The notes under the pieces were generated by a model that saw only the letters and a program-made list of their open reading frames with translations, was not told where the DNA came from and did no database searches. Below are positions 40,462 to 49,159 of a stretch of DNA of 64,000 nucleotides, piece after piece (within the stretch, counting starts at the first letter, position 1; every line of letters starts with the position of its first letter). A program made the position numbers and the translations under genes. Origin of the DNA: Actinoplanes lutulentus (GTDB lineage: Bacteria > Actinomycetota > Actinomycetes > Mycobacteriales > Micromonosporaceae); the NCBI RefSeq assembly GCF_003259845.1, contig NZ_QLMJ01000019.1:124001-188000 (forward strand). The letters are read 5' to 3'.

Positions 40462-42468
40462 ATGTCGAGCCGAGCGAAGCTCGTCGCCGTCGACGTCGTC
40501 GTCACCGCTGTGGCCGGCCTCGTCGCCAACGCGGCAAGCACCCACATCCCCGCACCACTCGACAGACCGTGGGTGCTGTGGCCGTTTCTGATCGTTCTGG
40601 TCCCGGTCCTGATCGCCACCGCCGTCCGGATCGGCCGGGCGGCCGACGTCCAGGTGCGCGCCGCGCCGGAACGGCAGCGCCGCGAGTTCCTCGCCCAGGT
40701 CAAGTACCGCCTCGTTCAGCAGGATCTCGCCGCGATCTATGCGACTTCCCCGCGGATCACTCCGGCCGTCTCGGTCCACTCCAGCAGCTCGGTCCACTCC
40801 GGCGGCTCGATCGACTCTCGGACGATCACCCGGGTCTTCGCGGAGGCGCGTACCGTCCTGATCCTCGGACCGGCCGGCGCCGGGAAGACGGTGGCCCTGC
40901 TGGAACTGGCCCGCGACCTCATCCGCGACGCGGAACGTGATCGGGAGGAGCCGGTGCCGGTCCTGCTCTCGCTGTCATCGTGGGCCACGAAACGCCCGCC
41001 GTTCCCGGAATGGCTCGCCGGCGAACTGGCCCGCTCGTACCGGATGCCTACCGCCATGGCCACCGCGTGGATCGAGGAAGCCCGGGTGCTGCCCCTGCTC
41101 GACGGTCTGGACACCGTGCCGGACCGGCATCGGGGCGAGTTGGTCCGGGCCATCAACGAATACCTGGTCAGCGGCTTCACCCGGCTGGCGGTGACCAGCC
41201 GGATCGAGGACTACCGGCGCTGCCGCGAACAGCTGCTGGTCGCCGAGCAACTGGAGATCGCCTGCCCGGATGAGCCTCAGGTCCGCGCCTATCTCCGGGC
41301 CGCCGGCATGAAGCGTCCGGAGGTGAACCGGTTCCTGCCGGTGTGGCGCGACGAGCCCCTGCTCGCCACACCGTTGATGCTTCAGCTCTCGCTGCGGGTG
41401 GGACCCGGTGCTGTCGAACAGGCTCTCGGTGCCTCCGGGCAAGAGGCTCAGCGCCGGGTTCTCTTCGACGCGTACCTGGCTCAGGCACTGAACCGGCTCG
41501 GCGGACGGCGGGACACCCTCGCGTCGTTGTCCACGATCGCGCGATGGATGACGGACAACACGCTCACCGTCTTCCAGGCCGACCGTCTGCAGCCCGCGAT
41601 CCTCGGCGCTCCCGCGCTCTGGACGTCACTCATGGCCGTGACCTGGTTCCTCATCGGTTTCGTCCCGTTCATCCCGGTGCTCGCGCTCGGCGTGGCTGTC
41701 GGCGGAAACTGGATCAGCACCGGGCTGATCCTGGCCGCCTCGGCCGGGATCTGGACGATGCTGCTGGGCCTGCTGATGCGGCATGACCGGGTCATCCGCC
41801 GCTCCTATCACCGGATCCTGGACAGCGCGCCGCGACGCGGACTGCACTGGGTGATCCTTCCGGTCGAGTCGTGGCGATGGTCATGGATCACCGCTCGCGC
41901 TCGGGCGCCGCTGTTCGGCTCCCTCTTCGCCTTACAGGTCCCCCTCGTGCTCCTCGCCGACCTGCCCGCCGGGCGTCAGGTCGCGGCGATGGCGCTTCCG
42001 GCTCTGACGTTGATCAACGGCGTCGGCCGGACCCCGGCACTCCTGGCCCACCGGCCACGGTTCAACGAGGGCATCATCAGGACGGCGCGACGGATCGTCC
42101 CGACGTCGGTGCTGGTCGCGGTCCTCGGCGGCGGCAGCATGGGCCTGCTGTCGGGTCCCGCGAGCGGTCTGCTGTTCAGCATCACGATGGTTCCGCTGCT
42201 CGCGATGTTCGTCGGCTATCCCGTGGTCCAGCACTACCTGCTCAGGGCGCTCCTGGCCCGGCGCCAGGCCCTCCCGTTCCGCCTGGAAGCGTTCCTGGAG
42301 GCCTGCGCGACCGCCAACCTGCTCAGATTCACCGGCGATGGATACACCTTCGTCCACCCGCTGCTGCAGGACCATCTCACGCCGGATTCGGCACCAGCAG
42401 CTCCCGGCTCACCTCGGACAGATTTTTTACGCCCGTCAGCGCCATCGTCAGATCCAGCTCGGCGATGA
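40462..42468 (+). CDS. NACHT-domain NTPase with C-terminal membrane helices
   Basis: A 668-residue protein. Two N-terminal hydrophobic helices (VAVDVVVTAVAGLVANAAST, WPFLIVLVPVLIATAV) precede a NACHT domain: Walker A LILGPAGAGKTVALLEL (~133-149), Walker B VLPLLDGLDTVPD and sensor region LAVTSRIEDYRRC. The C-terminal half (~375-590) has about six hydrophobic helices. The ending ANLLRFTGDGYTFVHPLLQD is typical of this actinobacterial family, which normally stops soon afterwards; here ~30 extra residues run into the convergent gene, with a 92-bp overlap. Function unknown; NACHT proteins often act in defence or signalling. Alternative starts are ATG 40432 and GTG 40414. Confidence 0.85.
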   Translation: MSSRAKLVAVDVVVTAVAGLVANAASTHIPAPLDRPWVLWPFLIVLVPVLIATAVRIGRAADVQVRAAPERQRREFLAQVKYRLVQQDLAAIYATSPRITPAVSVHSSSSVHSGGSIDSRTITRVFAEARTVLILGPAGAGKTVALLELARDLIRDAERDREEPVPVLLSLSSWATKRPPFPEWLAGELARSYRMPTAMATAWIEEARVLPLLDGLDTVPDRHRGELVRAINEYLVSGFTRLAVTSRIEDYRRCREQLLVAEQLEIACPDEPQVRAYLRAAGMKRPEVNRFLPVWRDEPLLATPLMLQLSLRVGPGAVEQALGASGQEAQRRVLFDAYLAQALNRLGGRRDTLASLSTIARWMTDNTLTVFQADRLQPAILGAPALWTSLMAVTWFLIGFVPFIPVLALGVAVGGNWISTGLILAASAGIWTMLLGLLMRHDRVIRRSYHRILDSAPRRGLHWVILPVESWRWSWITARARAPLFGSLFALQVPLVLLADLPAGRQVAAMALPALTLINGVGRTPALLAHRPRFNEGIIRTARRIVPTSVLVAVLGGGSMGLLSGPASGLLFSITMVPLLAMFVGYPVVQHYLLRALLARRQALPFRLEAFLEACATANLLRFTGDGYTFVHPLLQDHLTPDSAPAAPGSPRTDFLRPSAPSSDPARR

Positions 42469-43645
42469 CGTTCGCGATGACCTCCTCGATGCCTCGCTGA
42501 CCGGCGATCGCCAGCCCGTACATGTACGGCCTCCCCAGCAGCACCGCGTCCGCGCCGAGCGCGACCGCCACGAACACGTCAGCGCCGGTGCGAATCCCAC
42601 TGTCCATCAAAATCTTGGGTACGGGACCAACCGCGTCCCGAATCCGAACCAGCGCGTCCAGAGAGGCGATGGCGTTGTCGACCTGGCGGCCGCCGTGGTT
42701 GGAGACGACGATCGCGTCGATGCCCTCGTCGAAGGCCCGCTTGGCGTCGTCGGGGTGCAGAATGCCCTTCAGCACGATCGGCAGGCGGGTCCGTTCCCGG
42801 AGCGTGGCGATGTGATCCCAGCTCAGCCGCGGGTTGGAGTAGATGTCGAGGAACGTCTCGACGGACGCGCGGGGCTTCGGCGATCGGAGGTTGGCCCAGA
42901 ATCGGCCGGGGTGGTTCCGGGTGATTTCGATCAGTGCCTGGATAGCTTTTATCGTCACTTCAGTTTTGCCGGATTTGTTCGGCTTGCGGGAGGCGACCAG
43001 CTCCTGGAAGCGCGGATCCGACGTGTACTGCGCGATCCCCAGACCTTTCGCGAACGGCAGCGAACCCAGGTTCAGATCCTGCGGCCGCCACCCCAGCACT
43101 GTCGTGTCCAGCGTGACCACCAACGCACCGGCGTCGATCGCCTCGGCACGGTGGATCAGGCTGTCCACCAGCGCTTCGTCCGTACTCCAGTAAAGCTGGA
43201 CCCACCGCGGCGCCGCGCCCATCGCGGCCGCGGTCTCCTCCATGGCCGTGCCGCCCTGGTTGGTGAAGATGTAGGGCACGCCGGCCGCGGCAGCGGCCCG
43301 TGCCGTGTGCAGGTCGGCGTCCGCGGCGATGAGCTGCCCGGCACCCACCGGCGCGAGCAGCACCGGAGCGGTCAGACGCGTGCCGAGCAGGTCCTGCCCC
43401 AGGTCGCGTTCCGCCACGTCGCGCAGCATCCGCGGCACGATCGCCCACCGGTCGAACGCCGCCCGGTTGGCGCGCATCGTGCGCCCCTCACCGGCCCCGC
43501 CCGCGACATAGGCCCACCCGGTGGTGCTGCTGGCCTTTTTCGCCCGGCGCTCCAGCTCTGCGAAATCGGTAGGAACCGCCGGCCGCCGCCCGAGCACACC
43601 GGCCCGATAGATCGCGTTCTGCCGCCGCCGCCCAGCACCCTCCAT
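42377..43645 (-). CDS. FMN-dependent 2-hydroxyacid oxidase (lactate 2-monooxygenase-like)
   Basis: A 422-residue enzyme of the FMN alpha-hydroxyacid dehydrogenase family. The substrate/FMN-binding start GWAYVAGGAGEGRTMRAN, the first lysine in LPIVLKGILHPDDA, and the catalytic VSNHGGRQVDNAIASLDAL (active-site His) are present, with the FMN phosphate loop in DSGIRTGADVFVAVALGAD. An extra ~50-residue insertion around 185-240 (TSDPRFQELVASRKPNKSGK) is what distinguishes lactate 2-monooxygenases from lactate oxidases. Substrate not certain. Its 3' end overlaps the NACHT gene. Confidence 0.9.
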   Translation of the reverse strand: MEGAGRRRQNAIYRAGVLGRRPAVPTDFAELERRAKKASSTTGWAYVAGGAGEGRTMRANRAAFDRWAIVPRMLRDVAERDLGQDLLGTRLTAPVLLAPVGAGQLIAADADLHTARAAAAAGVPYIFTNQGGTAMEETAAAMGAAPRWVQLYWSTDEALVDSLIHRAEAIDAGALVVTLDTTVLGWRPQDLNLGSLPFAKGLGIAQYTSDPRFQELVASRKPNKSGKTEVTIKAIQALIEITRNHPGRFWANLRSPKPRASVETFLDIYSNPRLSWDHIATLRERTRLPIVLKGILHPDDAKRAFDEGIDAIVVSNHGGRQVDNAIASLDALVRIRDAVGPVPKILMDSGIRTGADVFVAVALGADAVLLGRPYMYGLAIAGQRGIEEVIANVIAELDLTMALTGVKNLSEVSRELLVPNPA

Positions 43646-43669
43646 GGAACGCCCCCTCGCGCGAAAAGC

Positions 43670-44317
43670 TCACCTTAGGCGGATCGAGACCTCCACGACG
43701 ACATCCTTCAGCTCGGGTTTGCGGGCCGGCACTCGCACGAAGAAGCTCCGCGCCTGGCCCTCACGCAGCGTCAACATCCAGCGGCCGTCGGAACTCTGGT
43801 CGGCGTATCCGGTCAGCGCCTCCGGCACGGGCACCGGCATTCCGGACTGCCGGCAGCGCTCCTGGACCGCCCGCACGGCGAGATCCATGGCGACGTCCTG
43901 CGTCACCGGCCGCGGGGGCGGCTGCCGGAACCAGCTCAGAACACGTTTCAGCCCGTCGTAACCGGCGTTCCCGACGATTCCCGAGGCCAGCGTGAGAGCG
44001 ACCCACTCCACGGTCTCCGGCGGGATGGCACCCGTCGGGGCTTGGTACGGCGGGGCCCAGGGCGGCACCGGCAGCGGGGCCGCCGGCGCTGGTGGTGGGG
44101 GCTGCTCGTCCCGAATCATGATCCGCAAAATGCTGGGAAGCCGACTCGCGTCCGGAAGGTCGAGCCCGTCGGCCCAGCGGCGCACGTCCGCCACGGTGAC
44201 GCCGGCTTCCGCACAGAAGCGGTCCAGGTCGGCGGCGTCCGCGAGCAACTCGCCCGCGCGTAACCGGAACACCGCGTTGGTGTCCCATCCCATCCGCTCA
44301 GCAGCGTCCGATCTCAT
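43670..44317 (-). CDS. Uncharacterised protein near the NACHT gene
   Basis: A 215-residue protein I cannot assign. Residues ~1-75 are helical (AGELLADAADLDRFCAEAGV, then VADVRRWADGL). A proline-rich linker (DEQPPPPAPAAPLPVPPWAP) follows. Residues ~103-135 are weakly hydrophobic (VEWVALTLASGIVGNAGYDG, then LKRVLSWF). The C-terminal ~75 residues look like a small alpha/beta domain ending in a strand (ELKDVVVEVSIRLR). This arrangement, an adaptor-like N-domain plus short hydrophobic segment and C-terminal domain, is reminiscent of effector-associated modules of conflict systems, but that is speculative. ATG 44317 is preferred over TTG 44323. Confidence 0.65.
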   Translation of the reverse strand: MRSDAAERMGWDTNAVFRLRAGELLADAADLDRFCAEAGVTVADVRRWADGLDLPDASRLPSILRIMIRDEQPPPPAPAAPLPVPPWAPPYQAPTGAIPPETVEWVALTLASGIVGNAGYDGLKRVLSWFRQPPPRPVTQDVAMDLAVRAVQERCRQSGMPVPVPEALTGYADQSSDGRWMLTLREGQARSFFVRVPARKPELKDVVVEVSIRLR

Positions 44318-44398
44318 CGACAAGCATCGTAGTCAGCCCTGGCGAGGCCGGCGTGGCCTGACGTCAAATCGCCCCCACCGGCAGATCCCCGGACGCCG

Positions 44399-45280
44399 TC
44401 ATCCGACGATCACCGCCGGGTCGGCCGCGAACAGGCCGGGCAGGCCTCCGGTGTGCAGGAAGACCACGCGGCTTCCCGGTTCGGCGGCAGCTGCCAGGCC
44501 GGCCATCGCCCGGCCGGTGTAGGTCGGGTCGAGGAACAACCCCTCCTTCGCGGCGGCCAGCCTCAGCGCGGCCCGCACCTGATCAGTGACGGTGGCGTAC
44601 CCGGCGCCCACCTGCCCACGGTCGATCAACAGCTCGCCGGTGTCGTCCGGCAGCAGCGCCCGTACGGTGGCGTCCGGATCCGCGACCGCACCCACGTCGA
44701 CACCACGTACCCGGGCCGCCCCGAGTCCCGCGACCAGCCCGGCCATCGTCGCGCCGGACCCGACGGCGACGACCACGTGATCGAAGGAGGCCTGCTCGGT
44801 GAGTTCGCGGGCGCATTCGACATAGGCCCGGACCGCCGTCCGCGACGAGCCGCCGAACGGAATCAGGAACGCCCCCGGCCGCGCCGCGACCTGCTCGGCG
44901 GCGACCTCGCCGGGCGTGCGGTCACCGGACCAGACGACTTCCGCGCCGACGAGTTCGTCGAGAAGAAGGTTCCCGGCTGTCCGAGCCGGTGCCGACCCCG
45001 CCAGGACGAGCACGCACGGCAACCCGAGACGCGCGGCGGCAGCAGCGGTGGCTCGCGCGTGATTGGACTGCGGCGCACCCGTGGTGACCAGCGCCGTCGC
45101 ACCGGCCGCCAGCGCTTCCGCACAGGTGAACCGCAGCTTGCGCGCCTTGTTACCACCACCGCCGAGCCCGATCAGATCGTCCCGCTTGATCCACAACTGC
45201 CCGAGCCCGAGCGCGTCAGCCAGACGAGGCGCACTCTCCAGCGGCGTCGGAAACGTCCCCAGTGCAAGAGGCTCCACCAC
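44399..45280 (-). CDS. PLP enzyme, D-cysteine desulfhydrase / ACC deaminase family
   Basis: A 293-residue fold-type II PLP enzyme. The PLP lysine is in LGGGGNKARKLRF, with the substrate segment TTGAPQSNHARATAAAAAR; the phosphate-binding loop is VVAVGSGATMAGL. The C-terminal motif GLFLDPTYTGRAMAGL and final HTGGLPGLF are typical of D-cysteine desulfhydrase and 1-aminocyclopropane-1-carboxylate deaminase. Distinguishing the two needs the active-site residues around the re-face, which I cannot resolve. Two GTG codons (45280 and 45277) can start it. Confidence 0.9.
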   Translation of the reverse strand: MVEPLALGTFPTPLESAPRLADALGLGQLWIKRDDLIGLGGGGNKARKLRFTCAEALAAGATALVTTGAPQSNHARATAAAAARLGLPCVLVLAGSAPARTAGNLLLDELVGAEVVWSGDRTPGEVAAEQVAARPGAFLIPFGGSSRTAVRAYVECARELTEQASFDHVVVAVGSGATMAGLVAGLGAARVRGVDVGAVADPDATVRALLPDDTGELLIDRGQVGAGYATVTDQVRAALRLAAAKEGLFLDPTYTGRAMAGLAAAAEPGSRVVFLHTGGLPGLFAADPAVIVG

Positions 45281-45382
45281 ACCCAGAACCCTATCCGCGA
45301 GCCCAGCCCCACATCAGCGCGCCTGCCCAACGTCCGGACGACTCGACCCGCGCGATCGTGGAGCCCGCGGCGGACACCCGGG

Positions 45383-47083
45383 TCAGTGACCTCGGAAGGC
45401 TTCCTCCAGCCACCAGGACGGGCGGCCGGCGGCGATCTTGGCGTCCACGACCATGGGCACCTCCCGGGGACCGGACAACCAATCACGAACAAGATCAAGA
45501 TCAGAGGCCTTGTGTACGGTGACCGCCTGGCACCCATGGCCCCGGGCGATCGCGGCCAGATCCGTCTCCGGGAAGACCACCGTGTCGAGGGGGTGGCCGC
45601 CCGGGCCGAAGTGGTGGACCTCAGCGCCGTACGCCTCGTCGTTGTAGACCACGATCAGCATGCCCAGGCCGAGCCGGCGGATCGTGTCGAGTTCGGCGAT
45701 GCCCATCAGGAAGCCGCCGTCGCCGCACGCCGCCACGGGCAGCCGGTCCGGGCGGGCCAGGGCCGCGCCCAGCGCCGTCGCCAGGCCGAGACCGATCGAC
45801 TGAAATGCTTGGGTGAAGCAGAACCCGCGGTGATCCGGAACGGACAGGAACATCGACGGGTACCCCATGAAGTTGCCCGAGTCGACGGCCACCACGCGCT
45901 CGGCGGGGAGCAGGTCGTCGAGGGCGATGCTGAGGGTTCGCGGATCGATGTGCGTCTCATCGCCGTCGTCGGTGAACGGTACGTCGCGCCATCGGCCGGT
46001 TTCGCTGAGCTTCGTGCGTACCGAAGGGGTCCGGAAACCGGAAGTGGCGCGCGGGAGCGCGGCGGTGAGCGCAACGGCGCTGAGCCTCGCGTCGCCGACA
46101 ATGCCCAGGTCGACAGGGCGATGGGCACCCAGAGCGGAGGGGTCGATGTCGATCTGGGCGACGGTGGTGGCGGCGCTGATCAGCTTGTTGTGGCGGGTGG
46201 TCCACATGTTCAGGGTGGCGCCCCAGGCGACGATCACGTCGGCGGAGGAGATCAGTTCGGCGGCCAGGGGTGTGGCGAAACCTCCGGATACGTCCAGGTT
46301 CCAGGGGTTGCCGGCGAACAGCCCTTTCGCCACCGCCGACGTAGCCAGCAGCGCACCGCACCGCTCGGCCAGATCCTCGATCGCGGCGCGGGCGTGCAGC
46401 GCTCCCCTGCCGGCGATGAAAATCGGTCGTTGCGCGGTGGTGAGCAGGTCCGCCAGGGCCGCGATCGCCTCATCGGAAGCCCGCGGCGGCAGGGTCGCGG
46501 GCGCGGATATATCGAATGTAATGGATGCAACGGGTGCGGCCTGGACGTCCAGGGGGAGGTTGAGGACCACGGTCCGGCGTTCGGTCACGGCGAGGTGCCA
46601 CGCGCGGACCGTGTCGGCGACCGCTGTCGCCGGGCTGTGCACGCGCGCGCTCGCCGCGCCCACCGCGTGCGCGAGCGCGTCCTGATCGACGCGGAAATTC
46701 GAGAGCGGTGCGCTCGCCGCCGGCTCGGCGGCGAGGACGATCATCGGGGTACGGCTCTTCGCCGCCTCCGCGATCCCGGTCATGGCATTGGTGAGGCCGC
46801 AGCCCTGGTGCACCGAGACGATCGCCGGGCGCCCGGTGAGCCGGGTGTACGCGTCGGCGGCCGTCGCGGCACCGCCCTCATGCCGGGTAGCGACGAAGCG
46901 GGCACCGTTCGCCACCAGGGCGTTCGTCACGTGGAAGTTCCCGCTGCCGACCACCCCGAAGACGTGATCGGCGCCGAGCCCCGCAAGAGTCGCACCGACG
47001 ACGTCCGCAACGGTGTCGCCTTTGATCCCGGCGGCGCTGTCGGGGATCTCGCCGGCGCTTGTTCCGACGTTGCTGGTGGTCAT
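45383..47083 (-). CDS. Thiamine-diphosphate 2-oxoacid enzyme (decarboxylase type)
   Basis: A 566-residue ThDP enzyme of the acetolactate synthase/benzoylformate decarboxylase superfamily. The activating glutamate is in VATRHEGGAATAADAY, the central domain carries VIVAWGATLNMWTTRHN, and the ThDP motif is AACGDGGFLMGIAELDTIRR ... VVYNDEAYG. There is no clear FAD signature expected of acetolactate synthases, so a 2-oxoacid decarboxylase role is preferred. ATG overlaps the stop of the upstream cyclase gene (ATGA), so the two enzymes probably act in sequence. Confidence 0.88.
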   Translation of the reverse strand: MTTSNVGTSAGEIPDSAAGIKGDTVADVVGATLAGLGADHVFGVVGSGNFHVTNALVANGARFVATRHEGGAATAADAYTRLTGRPAIVSVHQGCGLTNAMTGIAEAAKSRTPMIVLAAEPAASAPLSNFRVDQDALAHAVGAASARVHSPATAVADTVRAWHLAVTERRTVVLNLPLDVQAAPVASITFDISAPATLPPRASDEAIAALADLLTTAQRPIFIAGRGALHARAAIEDLAERCGALLATSAVAKGLFAGNPWNLDVSGGFATPLAAELISSADVIVAWGATLNMWTTRHNKLISAATTVAQIDIDPSALGAHRPVDLGIVGDARLSAVALTAALPRATSGFRTPSVRTKLSETGRWRDVPFTDDGDETHIDPRTLSIALDDLLPAERVVAVDSGNFMGYPSMFLSVPDHRGFCFTQAFQSIGLGLATALGAALARPDRLPVAACGDGGFLMGIAELDTIRRLGLGMLIVVYNDEAYGAEVHHFGPGGHPLDTVVFPETDLAAIARGHGCQAVTVHKASDLDLVRDWLSGPREVPMVVDAKIAAGRPSWWLEEAFRGH

Positions 47084-47853
47084 TTTTCGATGAGGGCCAG
47101 GACTCGGACCGGGCTGCCGGAGCCGCCGACGATTGGCAGCGGCGGGGCGATCACGACGGCGCCGGTCGGGGGCAGCCGGTCGAGGTTGCGCAGCTGGGTG
47201 AGGCCGTATTTACCGGCGCCGAGAAGGTACGCATGACACGGGAACGCCGGGTCGAACGAGTGCGCGGCCCCGGCGTCGGTGCCGACCGTCTCCACGCCGA
47301 TGCCGATGATCGGGGCTTCCTCGGCCAGCCATTTCGCGCACTCCACCGAGACGCCGGGGGTGTGCGGGCCGGTCTCGTTCGCGTTGAGGAACGCCTCCTG
47401 GTCGCCTGAACGCGCGTCCCAGCCGGTACGCAGCAGCAGCCAGCCGCCGACGGGAAGCGGACCGTGCTCCCCTTCCCAGGCCCGAACATGCTCGACTTCC
47501 AGCAAAAAATCCGGATTTTTCGTGGCTTCTTGTGAAACGTCGATCACCGCGGCAGGAGCGATCAGCCGCTGCGCCGGAACCTGCGAGACGTCCTCGCCGT
47601 CGCGGCCGGTCGCCCAGTGCACCGGCGCGTCGAAGTGGGTGCCGGTGTGCTCGCCGGTGTGGATGTCGTTCCAGTACCAGCCGGGCCCCCGGTCGTCGTA
47701 ACGGCTGATCTCCTCCAGCCGGAACGGAATCGTGTTGGCGAACGGCGGCGGCAACTGAAGGATCGGCGTACCGGACGAGAGCGGCGCGGTGAGGTCGACG
47801 ACCTCGATCGAACCGCCGCTGATTCCGGAGACGAGGCTGTGCAGGATGCTCAT
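47080..47853 (-). CDS. Cyclase family metal hydrolase (kynurenine formamidase/isatin hydrolase-like)
   Basis: A 257-residue cyclase-family (Pfam Cyclase) hydrolase. The metal-binding signature is NDIHTGEHTGTHFDAPVHW (HxGTHxDxPxH), with the later acidic/His region GTDAGAAHSFDPAFPCHAYL. These enzymes open amide rings or hydrolyse formamides and isatin. ATG 47853 follows a GGAGAT ribosome site; GTG 47865 is a weaker alternative. It is translationally coupled to the ThDP enzyme, consistent with ring opening to a 2-oxo acid followed by decarboxylation; the actual substrate is unknown. Confidence 0.9.
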   Translation of the reverse strand: MSILHSLVSGISGGSIEVVDLTAPLSSGTPILQLPPPFANTIPFRLEEISRYDDRGPGWYWNDIHTGEHTGTHFDAPVHWATGRDGEDVSQVPAQRLIAPAAVIDVSQEATKNPDFLLEVEHVRAWEGEHGPLPVGGWLLLRTGWDARSGDQEAFLNANETGPHTPGVSVECAKWLAEEAPIIGIGVETVGTDAGAAHSFDPAFPCHAYLLGAGKYGLTQLRNLDRLPPTGAVVIAPPLPIVGGSGSPVRVLALIEK

Positions 47854-47965
47854 GTGGATCTCCACAACGCGAGGCCGGGGGCGACCTCCTGGACTGTAGT
47901 GGGTGGATCAGGCACATGGCAGCACGGCCGCGCGCCCGCCGGGCACGCGGCCGTACCGAAGTGGA

Positions 47966-48631
47966 TCAGGTCGCCAGGAAGGACCTGATCTGGGTGAGCG
48001 TTCCGGTGTCGGTCAGGAACCCGAGGTGCGTCTGGCAGACCACGTAATTGTTCGTGGCGCCGCTGAGCGTGGTGCTGGTGTACGGAACGATGACGCCGTC
48101 ACACGGTGAGTACCAGGTTCCGTACCTGGTGCTGCCCGGGGTTTCGTCGCCGCTGCTCAGCGTGTTGATGAACGACGAGCCGGGGTACATCTGCTGGCAC
48201 GTGACGTAGATCAGGCAGGCGCCCGCAGCCGTGGTGCCGTGGTTGGCGCCGGCGATCGACGCGAGGTGCCGGACGTACTGGTTGCCGCCCAGCTGCTTGA
48301 GGTACCACTGGCTGACCAGGCCACCCATCGAGTGGTTGACGATGTCGACCTGTGCCGCGCCGGTGCGCGCCCGAACCTGGCTGACGTACGTGGCCAGGCC
48401 CTGAGCGTTGGTGATGTTGTTGCCGTACGAGTTGTACTCGTACGCGAACAGCTCGCTGCTCGCGTACCCGCCGGCCCGGAACACCGAGATGGCGGTGGTC
48501 CAGTTCGAGGCGCTACCGGTGTAACCGTGCACGAAGACCACCGGAGTGCCGGGGGCGGCGGTCGCGGGCAGGGCCGGGCTGAGCGCGAGCGCGGCCAGCA
48601 CGGCGGTGAGGAGGACGACGAGACGACGCAT
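47966..48631 (-). CDS. Secreted lipase/esterase (bacterial class 2 lipase)
   Basis: A 221-residue secreted hydrolase. The signal peptide core is LVVLLTAVLAALALSPALPA, cleaved near residue 26. The oxyanion VVFVHGYTGS, the nucleophile elbow IVNHSMGGL (Asn at the first Gly position, as in lipase class 2), and the C-terminal His in VCQTHLGFLTD are present; the Asp is probably in the DGVIVPY region. Four cysteines are likely paired. A GGAGG ribosome site precedes ATG. The upstream region on this strand is made of repeat cluster 3, about 80 bp away. Confidence 0.9.
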   Translation of the reverse strand: MRRLVVLLTAVLAALALSPALPATAAPGTPVVFVHGYTGSASNWTTAISVFRAGGYASSELFAYEYNSYGNNITNAQGLATYVSQVRARTGAAQVDIVNHSMGGLVSQWYLKQLGGNQYVRHLASIAGANHGTTAAGACLIYVTCQQMYPGSSFINTLSSGDETPGSTRYGTWYSPCDGVIVPYTSTTLSGATNNYVVCQTHLGFLTDTGTLTQIRSFLAT

Positions 48632-48711
48632 GAAACCTCCAGGTAGTTCGGGGTCTCTGCATCGTCAGTGCAACAAACTCGAAACACATCGGCAAAATCG
48701 CCAGCCCCAAC

Positions 48712-48955
48712 CAGCACAAGCCGCACCCCCGAACAACAGCCCACCAGGAACAGCGACCCAAGAACACGCAGCCCAGGGGCGAGTGTGTCGACTTCAGGTT
48801 CACTACGCCCCCCAACTCGACACGCACGCGGCGGCTCGCGTGTTCCGTGTCGATTTCGGGCCCGATACGCACCCCAACTCGACACGCACCCTGCGAACCG
48901 CCTGCCCGTGTCGGCTTTGGGTTCGATACGCGCCTCAACTCGACACGCACCGGGC
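48712..48955. repeat. Intergenic palindromic repeat cluster 3 (family A, three copies)
   Basis: Three family A palindromes in tandem, about 60 bp apart: 48781-48829, 48843-48889 and 48905-48949, each ending CAACTCGACACGCAC on the plus strand. Read on the minus strand they lead into the conserved box (48781-48753, ending TCTTGGGTCGC) and the GCTGTTCCTGGTGGGCTGT flank shared with clusters 2 and 4. The minus-strand lipase begins ~80 bp beyond. From 48956 to 49159 I see no gene or clear repeat. Confidence 0.9.
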
Positions 48956-49159
48956 CGGGATGCTCGCGGCGCCGCGTTGTGCCGGCTGCGGCCGCCGAGG
49001 ATCATCAGGGCGACGTCGACGATCACGGTGGCCGAGAGTTCTGCGGTCGTCCACGAGTGCGGCGGCCAGCGAGTAACCGGCGGCGGCCGCTGACCGGATC
49101 GCCCGGTGCCGATCGGCTCACCTCGGCCGTCTCGGTGACCTCTTCGGCCAGCCTCATAG

